Assembly: GCA_003248075.1 (NCBI GenBank)
Contig: QJYK01000321.1
Span: forward strand, 1-64,000
Direction: 5' to 3'
Origin: Gemmatimonadota bacterium
GTDB taxonomy: Bacteria > Gemmatimonadota > Gemmatimonadetes > Longimicrobiales > Gaopeijiaceae
DNA: 64,000 bases
A program made the position numbers and the translations under genes. Below, in pieces: positions 33,587-42,397 of this stretch; the first letter of the stretch is position 1; every line of letters starts with the position of its first letter. Under the pieces are notes generated by a model. The model was not told where the DNA came from. It made no database searches and saw nothing but the letters and a program-made list of their open reading frames with translations.

Positions 33587-34600
33587 CTAGAAGACCACCT
33601 CCCAGCCCACGTGCATGCCCCAATCCGCCCCGAGTTGGGGGGCGTCGTATTCCTGGTGGACGGGAAAGATCCACTCCAGCGAGATGCGGTGCCCCGCCAG
33701 GGCCGATCCTTCGGGCATCGTGAAGTTGACGCCCACGGGAAGATCCACGCGCTCGCCTTTGAGGAAGTACGACTCGTTGCCCGGATCCTGTAGGGGGTTC
33801 AGACGCGCGTCGGCGCCGTCGATTCCACGCCAGGCCTGATAATGGACGCGTCCGGAAACGCTGAACGATTCGTTCGCCTTGTAGGACGCCCATCCGGTCA
33901 GATCGAGCCGGTCGCCAGGGGAGTAGCCTTCGCTGTTCGTGCCGAGATAGAGCAACCCCTTGATCTGGGCGCCGACCGTTCCGAACTCGTTCTGCACGGC
34001 CGCGGTCAGACCGGGCCGCAGGGCGAAGGTTCCGGCTCCGGGGCGCATGTCGTAGGGCAGCGGCACCTCGACACTCGAGGACGGCGTCTCGGCCGTCACG
34101 TCGGTGCTCCCGATGGGGACCACCGCCCCGAGCTGCACGTGCGCCCGATAGGCGTTCTGGTCGAGGATACGGTACAGCGCCGACACCTCGAGGTCGCCGA
34201 GCTTCGCGATGTCGGTCACATAGAACCCGTCGATCTCGGAATACTGCTCCCGTCGGCGCTGCGAGAACGTGAAGGCGGCCGTCAACGTCAAGGCGTCCGT
34301 CGCACCGTAGGCGAGCGAGGCCTCGTGGGTGAGATTCTCGAGCGTGAGCGGGGCCACCGGGTACAGCTCGAGCGTCTCGTCGAACGTCAGCGAGTCGTTT
34401 CCGAGCCAGATGCCCCGACTGTTCATCTTGGTGAAGCGATAGCCGACCACGACCTGACCCAGGTCGAGGAGCTGGCCCCCAGACACGCCGAGTGGCGCAC
34501 GCCCGTCCGGGCGCATCGACGACCACACCGCTTCCTCCTGCGCGACGAGAGGTGCCGCCGTGGCCAGGAGAAGCGCGACGAGCAGGTTCTTCCGAACCAT
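33587..34600 (-). CDS. Exported outer-membrane barrel-like protein
   Basis: 337-aa protein with signal peptide (NLLVALLLATAAPLVAQ) and repeated amphipathic strands such as DALTLTAAFTFSQRRREQY, AHVQLGAVVPIG, FGTVGAQIKGLLYLG and FSVSGRVHYQAW, ending in aromatic GWEVVF, a typical outer-membrane C-terminal strand. It resembles the broad transporter/MetA-like phenol-pathway barrel group. ATG 34600 follows AGGAAAG at good distance. Function unknown. Confidence 0.65.
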   Translation of the reverse strand: MVRKNLLVALLLATAAPLVAQEEAVWSSMRPDGRAPLGVSGGQLLDLGQVVVGYRFTKMNSRGIWLGNDSLTFDETLELYPVAPLTLENLTHEASLAYGATDALTLTAAFTFSQRRREQYSEIDGFYVTDIAKLGDLEVSALYRILDQNAYRAHVQLGAVVPIGSTDVTAETPSSSVEVPLPYDMRPGAGTFALRPGLTAAVQNEFGTVGAQIKGLLYLGTNSEGYSPGDRLDLTGWASYKANESFSVSGRVHYQAWRGIDGADARLNPLQDPGNESYFLKGERVDLPVGVNFTMPEGSALAGHRISLEWIFPVHQEYDAPQLGADWGMHVGWEVVF

Positions 34601-34697
34601 GGAACTTTCCTCCGACTCGGTACGTGGTCGGCACGGCCGACCCAAAGGGGATCCCGGCACCAAAATGCCCCGTCACCCGGGCAAAAAACAAGTGTTT

Positions 34698-34739
34698 CCA
34701 CCTCGTCAGCGCGGTCGACGACGCCGACCTGCGAGGTGG
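34698..34739. promoter_or_regulatory. Two-tier hairpin in the leader of the barrel gene
   Basis: CCACCTCG (34698-34705) pairs with CGAGGTGG (34732-34739), enclosing GGTCG (34713-34717) / CGACC (34725-34729). On the minus strand a TTTTTT run follows about 12 nt after the stem. It lies between the acyl-CoA oxidase stop (34788) and the barrel gene start (34600), so it could be a terminator for the former or an attenuator/structured leader for the latter. Confidence 0.4.
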
Positions 34740-34787
34740 CGACTACTCCATTAAAGCAAGGGTCGGGCCATCGGCAAGCCCCCCCGA

Positions 34788-37106
34788 TCAGGCGCCGACC
34801 TGGGGCTGAGCCAACAGCTCGTCGGGAATGCCGAAGGCGTCGACCAGGAGCGGCGCGGCGCCGCGCAGCTCGTCACACAGGGCGTTGACCTGAGCACGAA
34901 CCGCGCGAGACTTGGCGGGCTCCATGAACCCGCTCTCCAGGTACCACCCCCGGCTTGCCTCGAGCGTGACCAGCGCATGGAGGGCGCACACGCTTCCGAG
35001 CACGTCGGAGAGCGCGGGGCTGGGGGCCTTGGCCACGGCGTCCTGGAAGGCTTCCAGGACGAGGCGGTCCACGTGGGCGCTGGCGAGCTCGAGCAGGTGG
35101 TCCTGGCACTCGTTCATCGCCCGGAACGAGTCCATGCCGTCGTCGAGTCGCGCCTTGAGACGCGTCGCGACCGACCTGAGGAGTCGGTCCTCACGGTAGG
35201 TGAGCGCCGAGCGGTGGAATCCCGGGTCCCTGAGGTGCTCGGGGTCGGTGCGGCGGGTAAAGAGCGGGTTGTGTGAGGCCACGCTGGCCCCGGCACGCTC
35301 CGCGAGCCAGCGCAGCGTCCCCCACCAGCGCAGATCACCCATCTCGTGCCGGAAGCGCGACAGCAGCCCCTTCGCGACCAGCTGGAGCAGCACGTCGTTG
35401 GCGCCTTCGAACGTGGTGAACACGTCGGTATCAGCCTTGAGCGCTGCGAGGCGGTTCGCGGCCAGGTAACCCTGTCCGCCACACGCCTCCCGGCACGCCT
35501 GCAACGTCTCGACACAATGACGGGAAGCGAGTGCCTTGATGCCGGCGGCTCGTACCTCGAGCTCCGGATCGACCGGCTTCCCAGCGCCTCCAATGCGAGC
35601 CTGGAGGTCCCGAACCGCGAAATGGAGCGCGTAGGTCGTGGCGAGCCTCGTGATCAACGTCCGTTGGACTGCGAGGTAGTCGAGCAGGGGGACCTCCGGG
35701 GCACCCTCGGGACCAAACTGCCGCCGTCGCGCCGTGTAGCGCACCGCGATCGTCAACCCCGCCTTGACCGCGCTCACCGACGCAGCGGCGATCGAGATAC
35801 GACCGGTCACGAGGGTTCCGAGCATCGTGAAGAAGCGCCGACCGGGGCTCGCGATGTCCGAGGAGTAACGTCCTTCGTCGGAGATGGACGCAAAACGGTC
35901 GAGCAGGTTCGCCCTCGGCACGCGTACCCGGTCGAACCAGATGCGTCCGTTGTCGACGCCGTTCAAGCCCTCCTTCGGACCGCGGTCTTCGACACGGATC
36001 CCCGGGAGCGTAGCGCCATCGGAGCCTCGTAGCGGCACGAGGATCGCGTGCACGCCGTGGTCCACGCCCTCCACGATCAACCGGGCGAATACCGTCGCGA
36101 GGCGGCCGTGTAGCGCCGCGTTGCCGATCCAGTCCTTCGCGGCGCTCTCGTTCGGGGTGTGGACGATCAGCTCGTCGTCCGCGGGATCGTACGTCGCGGT
36201 CGTTTCCAGGTCCCAGACGTTCGAGCCGTGCCCGGTCTCGGTCATCGCGTAGCACCCTGGCAGCTCGAGGGCCCCGATCGCGCGCAGATACGCCTCGTGG
36301 TGACGCTCGGAGCCGAGCTGGAGCACGCTTCCACCGAAGAGGCCGAATTGGACGCCGTACTTCACCAGCACGCTGAGGTCTCCGTACGCCAGGGTCTCGA
36401 AGACCGCCACGCCTGCCGCGGGATCGCCGGTCCCTCCGTGGGCCTCGGGATAGGCCACGGCACCGTACCCACGGGCAGCGATGAACCGTACCGCCGAAAG
36501 CACTCGCTCCCGATACTCGTGCCGCTGCAGCTCGAGCGGGATCCGCAGGGGCTGCTCCCGCATCAAGGCCAGCACGGAGTCCCTGAGCGCGCGCCGGTCC
36601 CGCTCGAGGTACGCGTTCAGGCCGGGCCCGTCGACGCCGAGGGCGCCACCAGGGTCCCGGCCGTCCGCAAGCCGTGCGCCCAGGGCTCGGCGGACCGCTT
36701 CCGGACCCGCGACGCCGAGCGCCCCCTCGAGGGCGCGCAGGGACCGCACGGCCGCGTCGTCGCGCCAGGGCTCGTCAGCGCCCGCCGAGCGTGATAGGGC
36801 GACGCCCAGGTCGGCGAGGGAGCGGGGGAGGGGGCCGTCCCCTCGGTGCCACGCGTCGCGCAGCGACTGGCCGAGCGACGCGAGCTCGGCGGGGGTAGGC
36901 GGGGAATCGGGGTCCAGCCAGTCGCGCACGGTGGCCGCGTCCTTCCCGGCCAGCCACTCCATGGCATCGAGGCCGTCGCTCAGCTCGCGGAGCTCGTCCT
37001 CGCTCAGCACCCCGTCCGCCCAGGCGGAGTGGACGAGGGGGAGGAGCGCCAGGAGCGCCGGCGCGTCTCGGGGCCAGACCCGGTCGTCACTGCGGATGGG
37101 ATTCAC
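34788..37106 (-). CDS. Acyl-CoA oxidase/dehydrogenase-like flavoprotein with N-terminal extension
   Basis: 772-aa flavoenzyme that would oxidise acyl-CoA to the 2-enoyl-CoA. The central FAD domain has [24 protein letters not shown], the acyl-CoA oxidase signature, then [22 protein letters not shown] and [40 protein letters not shown] and [18 protein letters not shown] contain the conserved Glu region. An N-terminal stretch ([31 protein letters not shown]) looks like a TerB-like helical module, unusual for this family. Oxidase versus dehydrogenase use is undecided. Confidence 0.85.
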   Translation of the reverse strand: MNPIRSDDRVWPRDAPALLALLPLVHSAWADGVLSEDELRELSDGLDAMEWLAGKDAATVRDWLDPDSPPTPAELASLGQSLRDAWHRGDGPLPRSLADLGVALSRSAGADEPWRDDAAVRSLRALEGALGVAGPEAVRRALGARLADGRDPGGALGVDGPGLNAYLERDRRALRDSVLALMREQPLRIPLELQRHEYRERVLSAVRFIAARGYGAVAYPEAHGGTGDPAAGVAVFETLAYGDLSVLVKYGVQFGLFGGSVLQLGSERHHEAYLRAIGALELPGCYAMTETGHGSNVWDLETTATYDPADDELIVHTPNESAAKDWIGNAALHGRLATVFARLIVEGVDHGVHAILVPLRGSDGATLPGIRVEDRGPKEGLNGVDNGRIWFDRVRVPRANLLDRFASISDEGRYSSDIASPGRRFFTMLGTLVTGRISIAAASVSAVKAGLTIAVRYTARRRQFGPEGAPEVPLLDYLAVQRTLITRLATTYALHFAVRDLQARIGGAGKPVDPELEVRAAGIKALASRHCVETLQACREACGGQGYLAANRLAALKADTDVFTTFEGANDVLLQLVAKGLLSRFRHEMGDLRWWGTLRWLAERAGASVASHNPLFTRRTDPEHLRDPGFHRSALTYREDRLLRSVATRLKARLDDGMDSFRAMNECQDHLLELASAHVDRLVLEAFQDAVAKAPSPALSDVLGSVCALHALVTLEASRGWYLESGFMEPAKSRAVRAQVNALCDELRGAAPLLVDAFGIPDELLAQPQVGA

Positions 37107-37215
37107 GAAGCCGTCGCGTGGAGGGTTGCTTGGGACCCCTTCAACACTTGACCCCCGCTTGGGGTTCGCACAACGTCAGCGCTTTCCTGGAACCGGCGGA
37201 GCTCGAGGCGAGCAG

Positions 37216-37716
37216 ATGAGCAAGCCACTGGTCGGCGTGGTGATGGGTTCCCGGTCCGACTGGGAGACGATGCGGCACGCGGTCGAAACGCTCGACGCGT
37301 TGGGCGTGCCCCACGAGGTACGGGTCGTGTCCGCGCACCGGACCCCGGACCTCCTCTTCGAGTACGCTCGGACGGCCGAAGAGCGGGGCCTCCAGGTGGT
37401 GATCGCCGGCGCGGGCGGAGCCGCTCATCTCCCCGGCATGGTGGCGTCGAAGACCATCCTTCCCGTGCTCGGTGTCCCGGTGTCTTCGCGCGCGCTCAAC
37501 GGTCTGGACTCGTTGCTGTCCATCGTGCAGATGCCCGGGGGCGTCCCGGTCGGGACGCTGGCCATCGGCGCGTCGGGCGCGGTCAACGCGGCTCTGTTGG
37601 CAGCTTCGATCCTGGGCGCGGCGCGACCCGAGATCCGCGAGGCGCTTCGACGTTGGCGCGACGAGCGCACCCAGGCGGTGCTCTCCGATCCCGATCCTCG
37701 CGTGGAGAAGGCGTAG
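37216..37716 (+). CDS. purE: N5-carboxyaminoimidazole ribonucleotide mutase
   Basis: 166-aa class I PurE of purine synthesis, moving the carboxylate of N5-CAIR to give CAIR. Motifs: [24 protein letters not shown] (catalytic His), [47 protein letters not shown]. purK starts 1 nt after its stop, confirming the two-step PurK/PurE route. Confidence 0.97.
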   Translation: MSKPLVGVVMGSRSDWETMRHAVETLDALGVPHEVRVVSAHRTPDLLFEYARTAEERGLQVVIAGAGGAAHLPGMVASKTILPVLGVPVSSRALNGLDSLLSIVQMPGGVPVGTLAIGASGAVNAALLAASILGAARPEIREALRRWRDERTQAVLSDPDPRVEKA

Positions 37717-37717
37717 C

Positions 37718-38809
37718 GTGCAGGTCGGTATCCTGGGGGGAGGCCAGCTCGGGCGCATGCTCGCGCTGGCGGGACGGCCGCTGGGGCTCCGCTTCCGCTT
37801 TCTCGAGCCCAAGACACCGGCGCCCGTGGACGATCTCGGCACGGTGGTTCGGGCCGCGTACCACGACCCGTACGCGCTCGACCGCTTCGCCGAGGGGTTG
37901 GACGTCGTCACGTACGAGTTCGAGAACGTCCCGGTGGCGTCGGCACGGCATCTCGAGGCCCGCGTCCCGGTCCATCCCACGAGCCGGGCCCTGGAGGTAG
38001 GGCAGGATCGGGTGGCCGAGAAGGAGGCGTTCGTGGGCGCCGGGATTCCCACGGCGCCGTTCCGGGGCGTGGGCTCCGTCGAGGCGCTCCGCGAGGCCGC
38101 GCGCGACATCGGCTTCCCTCTGGTTCTCAAGACGCGCCGCTTGGGCTACGATGGGAAGGGTCAAGCGATCGTGCAGGACGACGGCGCGCTCGAGGCGGCA
38201 TGGCGCAGTCTGGGGAGCGTCGACCTCTTGGCCGAGGCCTTCGTGCCCTTTCGCCGGGAGCTGTCCATCGTGGCTGCCCGCGGCTACGACGGGGTCTGCG
38301 CTTTCTATCCGGTGGTCGAGAACCTCCACCGCTCGGGGATCCTCGTCCGGACCACCGCGCCGGCCCCGGAAATGGTACCGGGGCTCCAGGACGCGGCCGA
38401 GATCTACGCGCGACGGTTGCTGGAGCACTTCGGGTACATCGGTGTGCTGGCCGTCGAGCTGTTCGAGGTGGATGGCGCATTGCTCGCCAACGAGTTGGCG
38501 CCACGCGTGCACAACTCGGGGCACTGGACCCAGGACGGCGCGGAGACGAGCCAGTTCGAGAACCATCTCCGCGCCATCTGTGGCCTCCCCCTGGGAAGCA
38601 CGAGCGTGATCGGTCCCACCGTCATGCTGAACCTCCTCGGTGCGATCCCTGAGCCGGTCAGCGTTCTCGAGATTCCCGGGACGCACCTGCACCTGTACGA
38701 CAAGGGACCACGCGCCGGTCGCAAGGTCGGCCACGTGAACGTGCGCACCCGAGGTCCCGGCGACCTCGCGCGCTCCGTCGCCCGGGTCGAGACCCTCCTC
38801 GGGCCGTAG
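37718..38809 (+). CDS. purK: N5-carboxyaminoimidazole ribonucleotide synthase
   Basis: 363-aa ATP-grasp enzyme carboxylating AIR with bicarbonate to N5-CAIR. Motifs: VGILGGGQLGRMLALAG at the N-terminus, VVTYEFENVP, FPLVLKTRRLGYDGKGQ, GVLAVELFEVDGALLANELAPRVHNSGHWTQDG and ETSQFENHLRAICGLPLG. GTG start (37718) directly after the purE stop. Confidence 0.96.
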   Translation: MQVGILGGGQLGRMLALAGRPLGLRFRFLEPKTPAPVDDLGTVVRAAYHDPYALDRFAEGLDVVTYEFENVPVASARHLEARVPVHPTSRALEVGQDRVAEKEAFVGAGIPTAPFRGVGSVEALREAARDIGFPLVLKTRRLGYDGKGQAIVQDDGALEAAWRSLGSVDLLAEAFVPFRRELSIVAARGYDGVCAFYPVVENLHRSGILVRTTAPAPEMVPGLQDAAEIYARRLLEHFGYIGVLAVELFEVDGALLANELAPRVHNSGHWTQDGAETSQFENHLRAICGLPLGSTSVIGPTVMLNLLGAIPEPVSVLEIPGTHLHLYDKGPRAGRKVGHVNVRTRGPGDLARSVARVETLLGP

Positions 38810-38881
38810 GGAGGCGCGCCACCCTCCCGTCTCGGGCACACAAGGCACGCCGCCGCGAAACCCGGGAGGATCCTGGGCCGT

Positions 38882-38908
38882 ATTTGTCATACATAGTCGT
38901 CAAATGAC
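38882..38908 (+). promoter_or_regulatory. Probable operator of the second PadR/ADOP pair
   Basis: ATTTG (38882-38886) and CAAAT (38901-38905), with overlapping GTCAT/ATGAC repeats, form an AT-rich imperfect dyad in GC-rich DNA 28 nt before the PadR ATG. The half site TTGTCA also occurs in the palindrome before the third PadR gene. Confidence 0.45.
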
Positions 38909-38935
38909 TCCTCTCCCCCGCGCTCGGAAGCCATC

Positions 38936-39268
38936 ATGGGAAGGGACGGATACCTGGGAGACCTAGAGCAGATGCTGCTCCTCGCAGCATTGCGTCTGGG
39001 GGACGACGCCTACGGCACGCGGATCATGGAAGAGCTGCGCAGCGCAGTCGGCCGCCGTGTGTCCAGGGGCTCGGTCTACGTGACGCTGGACCGGATGGAG
39101 GAGAAGGGTTGGATCGAGTCCTCCATGTCCGGGCCCAGGCCCGAGCGCGGTGGACGACCTCGACGGGTCGTCCGGGTGACGGCAGAGGGGGTGGCAGAGC
39201 TGCGAAAGTCGCGCGAGGCGCTTCTCACGCTCTGGGACGGGCTCGAGGATTCGTTGGAGACTCCATGA
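38936..39268 (+). CDS. PadR family transcriptional regulator
   Basis: 110-aa winged-helix regulator: LGDLEQMLLLAALRLGDDAYGTRIMEEL, RRVSRGSVYVTLDRMEEKGWIES and RRVVRVTAEGVAELRKSREAL. Its stop overlaps the start of the following ADOP gene (ATGA). It is much more similar to the third PadR (at 42059) than to the first, fitting the tandem arrangement of these two pairs. Confidence 0.92.
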   Translation: MGRDGYLGDLEQMLLLAALRLGDDAYGTRIMEELRSAVGRRVSRGSVYVTLDRMEEKGWIESSMSGPRPERGGRPRRVVRVTAEGVAELRKSREALLTLWDGLEDSLETP

Positions 39269-41976
39269 CCGGGGGAGACCCCAAGGCCCCGGCGCTCGCG
39301 CGGCGGCTGCTGGAAGCGGCGCTCCCACGTGGCAGCCGCACCGAGGCCATGCTCGGTGACCTCGAAGAGGAGTTCGCGGCACGCGTCCGCACAGGGGGTC
39401 GGCGCGCCCGCGCCTGGTACTGGCGGGAGGCCTTTCTTCTTGCCTCCCGATACACGTTCACGCGCTGGAGCGACCCACGTGATGGGCGGGCGCTCGATCC
39501 ACGACCGGGGGGAGGTGGAGGGATGTTGGAGACCGTGTGGGCCGACGTGCGCTACTCCGCCCGACGACTCGTGCGGAGCCCCTTGTTCACGGGGGTCGCC
39601 GTGCTGTCGCTCGCCCTCGGCATCGGAGCGAACACCGCGATCTTCAGCCTCGTGAACGCCATCGTGCTCCGGGACGCGCCGTACGCCGAGCCTGATGCCC
39701 TCGTGGACGTCTACTTCCAGACCCCGGGCTTCACGCACGGGGTGCTCTCCCATCCGGACTTCCGCGACCTGATCGACGCCTCCGCCGGCGTGTTCTCGGG
39801 GCTTGCAGGGTCGCAGCTGACCCTGGTCCAGGCGGACGCCGAGGCGGGCGTCCGTCTGCTCACGGCGGAGGCCGTCAGTGGGGACTACTTCGGGGTCCTC
39901 GGGATCCGTCCGCTGGTGGGACGGCTTCTCGGACCCCAGGACGACGTGGCCCCGGGGGCTCATCCGGTGGTCGCATTGTCCCACGGATTCTGGGAGCGCC
40001 GCTTCGGCTCGGACCCCGGCATCGTGGGGGGCGAGCTCCGGCTCGGGGGGCGTCCCTACACGATCGTCGGCGTCACCCCGCGCGACTACCACGGGATGAT
40101 TCGTGGCCTCGAGCCCGAGGTCTACGTGCCCCTCATGATGTACGAGGCGCTCCTCCCGGGAAGCAACACGCTCACGGAGAGAAGAAACCACTCCCTGTTC
40201 GCCAAGGGTCGCCTGATGCCCTCGGCGGGGATCGTCCAGGCCCAGGGGCTCCTGGATCGCGCGACCAACGACTTTCGGGCGCGGTACCCGGAGGCGTGGA
40301 CCGAGTCCGACGCGCTCGTGGCCGTACCGACGACGGACGTGATCATGAACCCGATGGTGGACCGGGTCCTGCTTCCCGCGGCGGGCATGATCATGGTGGT
40401 GGTGGGTCTCGTCCTGCTGATCGCCTGTGCGAACCTCGCGAGCTTCCTGCTGGCCCGCGCTGCGGACCGACGTCGCGAGATCGCCGTCCGTATCGCGCTC
40501 GGCGCGGCGCGCGGGCGCATCGTGGGCCAGCTGCTCACGGAGGCCGTGATGCTGGCCCTGGTCGGGGGGGCGGCTGGGATCGGCCTGGCCGCATGGTCGC
40601 TGAGGCTCCTCCTGACCGCCGACCTGCCGCTGCCTTTGCCCATCACCATCGATGCCTCTCTGGACGGCACCGTGCTCTCCTTCAGCCTGGGGGTGTCGGT
40701 CGCGGCCGGGCTCCTGTTCGGCCTGGCGCCCTCGGTGCAGGCGACCCGACCCGACGTCTCCGGAACCCTGAGAGACGAGGCCGCCGCAAGCGGTCGGGGT
40801 CGGGGCGCTCGCCTCCGCGACGCGCTGGTCGTCGGGCAGGTCGCCGTGTCCGTCGTTCTGCTCGTCGCCGCGGGGCTCTTCCTCCGGAGTCTCGACGCCT
40901 CGCGGCGCGTCGAGCTGGGCTTCGGCGGCCCACCCGCGGGGATCGTGGAGCTGGTACTCCCCGCCGAGCGGTATCCGGGACCCGAGGCGATGGCCTTCCT
41001 CGATCGCCTCGAGGAGAGGATCGCGGGGCTCCCCGGCGTCCGCTCCGTCGGCGCGACCAGCAACCTGCACCTCAATCCCACCAGCACCACGACTTCCGAG
41101 TTCGTCATCGAAGGGGTGGCGCCGCCCGCCGGCCAGGACTTCCACTCCGTGGACTTCGCCCGCATCGACGGGGGGTATCCGGCCTCTGCCGGTCTCCGCA
41201 TCGTGGAGGGGAGGGGCTTCACGGCGGCCGACGGCCCGGACTCGGAGCCGGTCGTGATCGTCAACGAGGCGTTCGTGAGCCGCTTCTTCCCCGATGGGGA
41301 CGTGTTGGGTCGCTCGATCCGTCAGACCGACGAGGGCGAGGTGACGAGCGTCGGTGTGATGGCCACGGCGCGGATCCGTCAGATCGGAGAGGATCCGCGG
41401 CCGTTCGTGTACGGGAACCTGCGGCAGTCACGACCGACGTTCGTCGCGCTGGTGGCGTCCACGACCGTCGACGCCGAGCGCACCGCCCTGGCCATGTTCG
41501 ACGAGGCCCGGTCACTGGATCCGGAGGTCATGGCGTACTCGACCGGGACGATGGAGCGACACCTGGCGGTCATGCTGCTTCCCAGGAGACTCGGAGCCGT
41601 GGTGGTGTCGGCGTTCGCCGGGCTCGCGCTCATCCTGGCCACGATCGGCCTGTACGGGATCGTCAGCCACGCCGTCTCCCGCAGGGTGCGCGAAGTGGGG
41701 ATCCGCCTGTCCCTCGGCGCCGATGCCGGCGACGTCACATGGATGCTCACGCGCTCGGGCATTCGCCTGGTCGTCGTCGGCGGTGCCCTCGGCCTGACGG
41801 TGTCCGCGGTCGTGGCGAGGCTCATCGGCCGACTGCTCTTCGGCGTGCCGCCCCTCGATCTCGTCACCTTCCTGGGGGTGCCGGCGCTGTTCGCGGTCGT
41901 CGCCACGGTGGCCTCGTGGGTTCCGGCGAGCCGCGCCACCAGGGTCGATCCGGTCGCGGCGCTCCGCTCCGAGTAG
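39265..41976 (+). CDS. ADOP-type duplicated ABC permease
   Basis: 903-aa permease. A cytoplasmic prefix (ARRLLEAALPRGSRTEAMLGDLEEEFAARV; hallmark GDLxEE) precedes TM1 (LSLALGIGANTAIFSLVNAIVLRD), a MacB-like periplasmic core, FtsX helices (VVGLVLLIACANLASFLLARAADRRREIAVRIALGA), a second core (VNEAFVSRFFPDGDVLGRSI), and a final FtsX domain (YGIVSHAVSRRVREVGIRLSLGA) ending ASRATRVDPVAALRSE. Its organisation matches the next ADOP gene closely, so the two probably arose by tandem duplication. Substrate unknown. Confidence 0.9.
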   Translation: MTGGDPKAPALARRLLEAALPRGSRTEAMLGDLEEEFAARVRTGGRRARAWYWREAFLLASRYTFTRWSDPRDGRALDPRPGGGGGMLETVWADVRYSARRLVRSPLFTGVAVLSLALGIGANTAIFSLVNAIVLRDAPYAEPDALVDVYFQTPGFTHGVLSHPDFRDLIDASAGVFSGLAGSQLTLVQADAEAGVRLLTAEAVSGDYFGVLGIRPLVGRLLGPQDDVAPGAHPVVALSHGFWERRFGSDPGIVGGELRLGGRPYTIVGVTPRDYHGMIRGLEPEVYVPLMMYEALLPGSNTLTERRNHSLFAKGRLMPSAGIVQAQGLLDRATNDFRARYPEAWTESDALVAVPTTDVIMNPMVDRVLLPAAGMIMVVVGLVLLIACANLASFLLARAADRRREIAVRIALGAARGRIVGQLLTEAVMLALVGGAAGIGLAAWSLRLLLTADLPLPLPITIDASLDGTVLSFSLGVSVAAGLLFGLAPSVQATRPDVSGTLRDEAAASGRGRGARLRDALVVGQVAVSVVLLVAAGLFLRSLDASRRVELGFGGPPAGIVELVLPAERYPGPEAMAFLDRLEERIAGLPGVRSVGATSNLHLNPTSTTTSEFVIEGVAPPAGQDFHSVDFARIDGGYPASAGLRIVEGRGFTAADGPDSEPVVIVNEAFVSRFFPDGDVLGRSIRQTDEGEVTSVGVMATARIRQIGEDPRPFVYGNLRQSRPTFVALVASTTVDAERTALAMFDEARSLDPEVMAYSTGTMERHLAVMLLPRRLGAVVVSAFAGLALILATIGLYGIVSHAVSRRVREVGIRLSLGADAGDVTWMLTRSGIRLVVVGGALGLTVSAVVARLIGRLLFGVPPLDLVTFLGVPALFAVVATVASWVPASRATRVDPVAALRSE

Positions 41977-42018
41977 CCGGCAACCCCGGCCTGAAACCCC
42001 TCTCCCCGAGGCCTCGTA

Positions 42019-42045
42019 GGTCTTATTGATTTTGTCAATAAGACC
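42019..42045 (+). promoter_or_regulatory. Perfect 11-bp inverted repeat before the third PadR gene
   Basis: GGTCTTATTGA (42019-42029) and TCAATAAGACC (42035-42045) are perfect reverse complements around TTTTG, ending 13 nt before the PadR GTG. An AT-rich palindrome in this position is very likely the PadR operator. Confidence 0.7.
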
Positions 42046-42058
42046 ATCGGAGGGCCTC

Positions 42059-42397
42059 GTGGGCGGAAGCAATCGACAGCTGGGTGACCTCGAGGAGCTC
42101 GTGCTGCTCGCGCTGCTTCGCCTCGGCGACGACGCGTACGGAGGCTCGATACGGCAGGAGCTCGCCGAGCGAGCCGGTCGGGAGGTCTCCATCAGCACGG
42201 TCTACGTGACCCTCATGCGGCTCGAGGAGAAGGGCCTGGTCCGGTCCTGGATGGGCGAGCCGAGCGGCGAGCGGGGGGGAAAGGCGAAGCGCCACTTCGC
42301 CGCGCGCCCCGAGGGCGTCGAAGCCCTGGAGTCGGTCCGGGCCGTGCGTGAGCGTATGTGGGAGGGGCTCGGTGAGGGGGACGTCCATGTCGGTTGA
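42059..42397 (+). CDS. PadR family transcriptional regulator
   Basis: 112-aa winged-helix repressor: LGDLEELVLLALLRLGDDAYGGSIRQEL, REVSISTVYVTLMRLEEKGLVRSW and KRHFAARPEGVEALESVRAVRERMW. GTG at 42059 was chosen because GGAGG lies just upstream and the palindrome ends before it. It overlaps the following ADOP gene by 11 nt. Confidence 0.9.
   Translation: MGGSNRQLGDLEELVLLALLRLGDDAYGGSIRQELAERAGREVSISTVYVTLMRLEEKGLVRSWMGEPSGERGGKAKRHFAARPEGVEALESVRAVRERMWEGLGEGDVHVG

Noticed and set aside
39076-41145. 689-codon minus-strand frame opposite the second ADOP gene
   Set aside because: Same type of antisense shadow, no recognisable domain.
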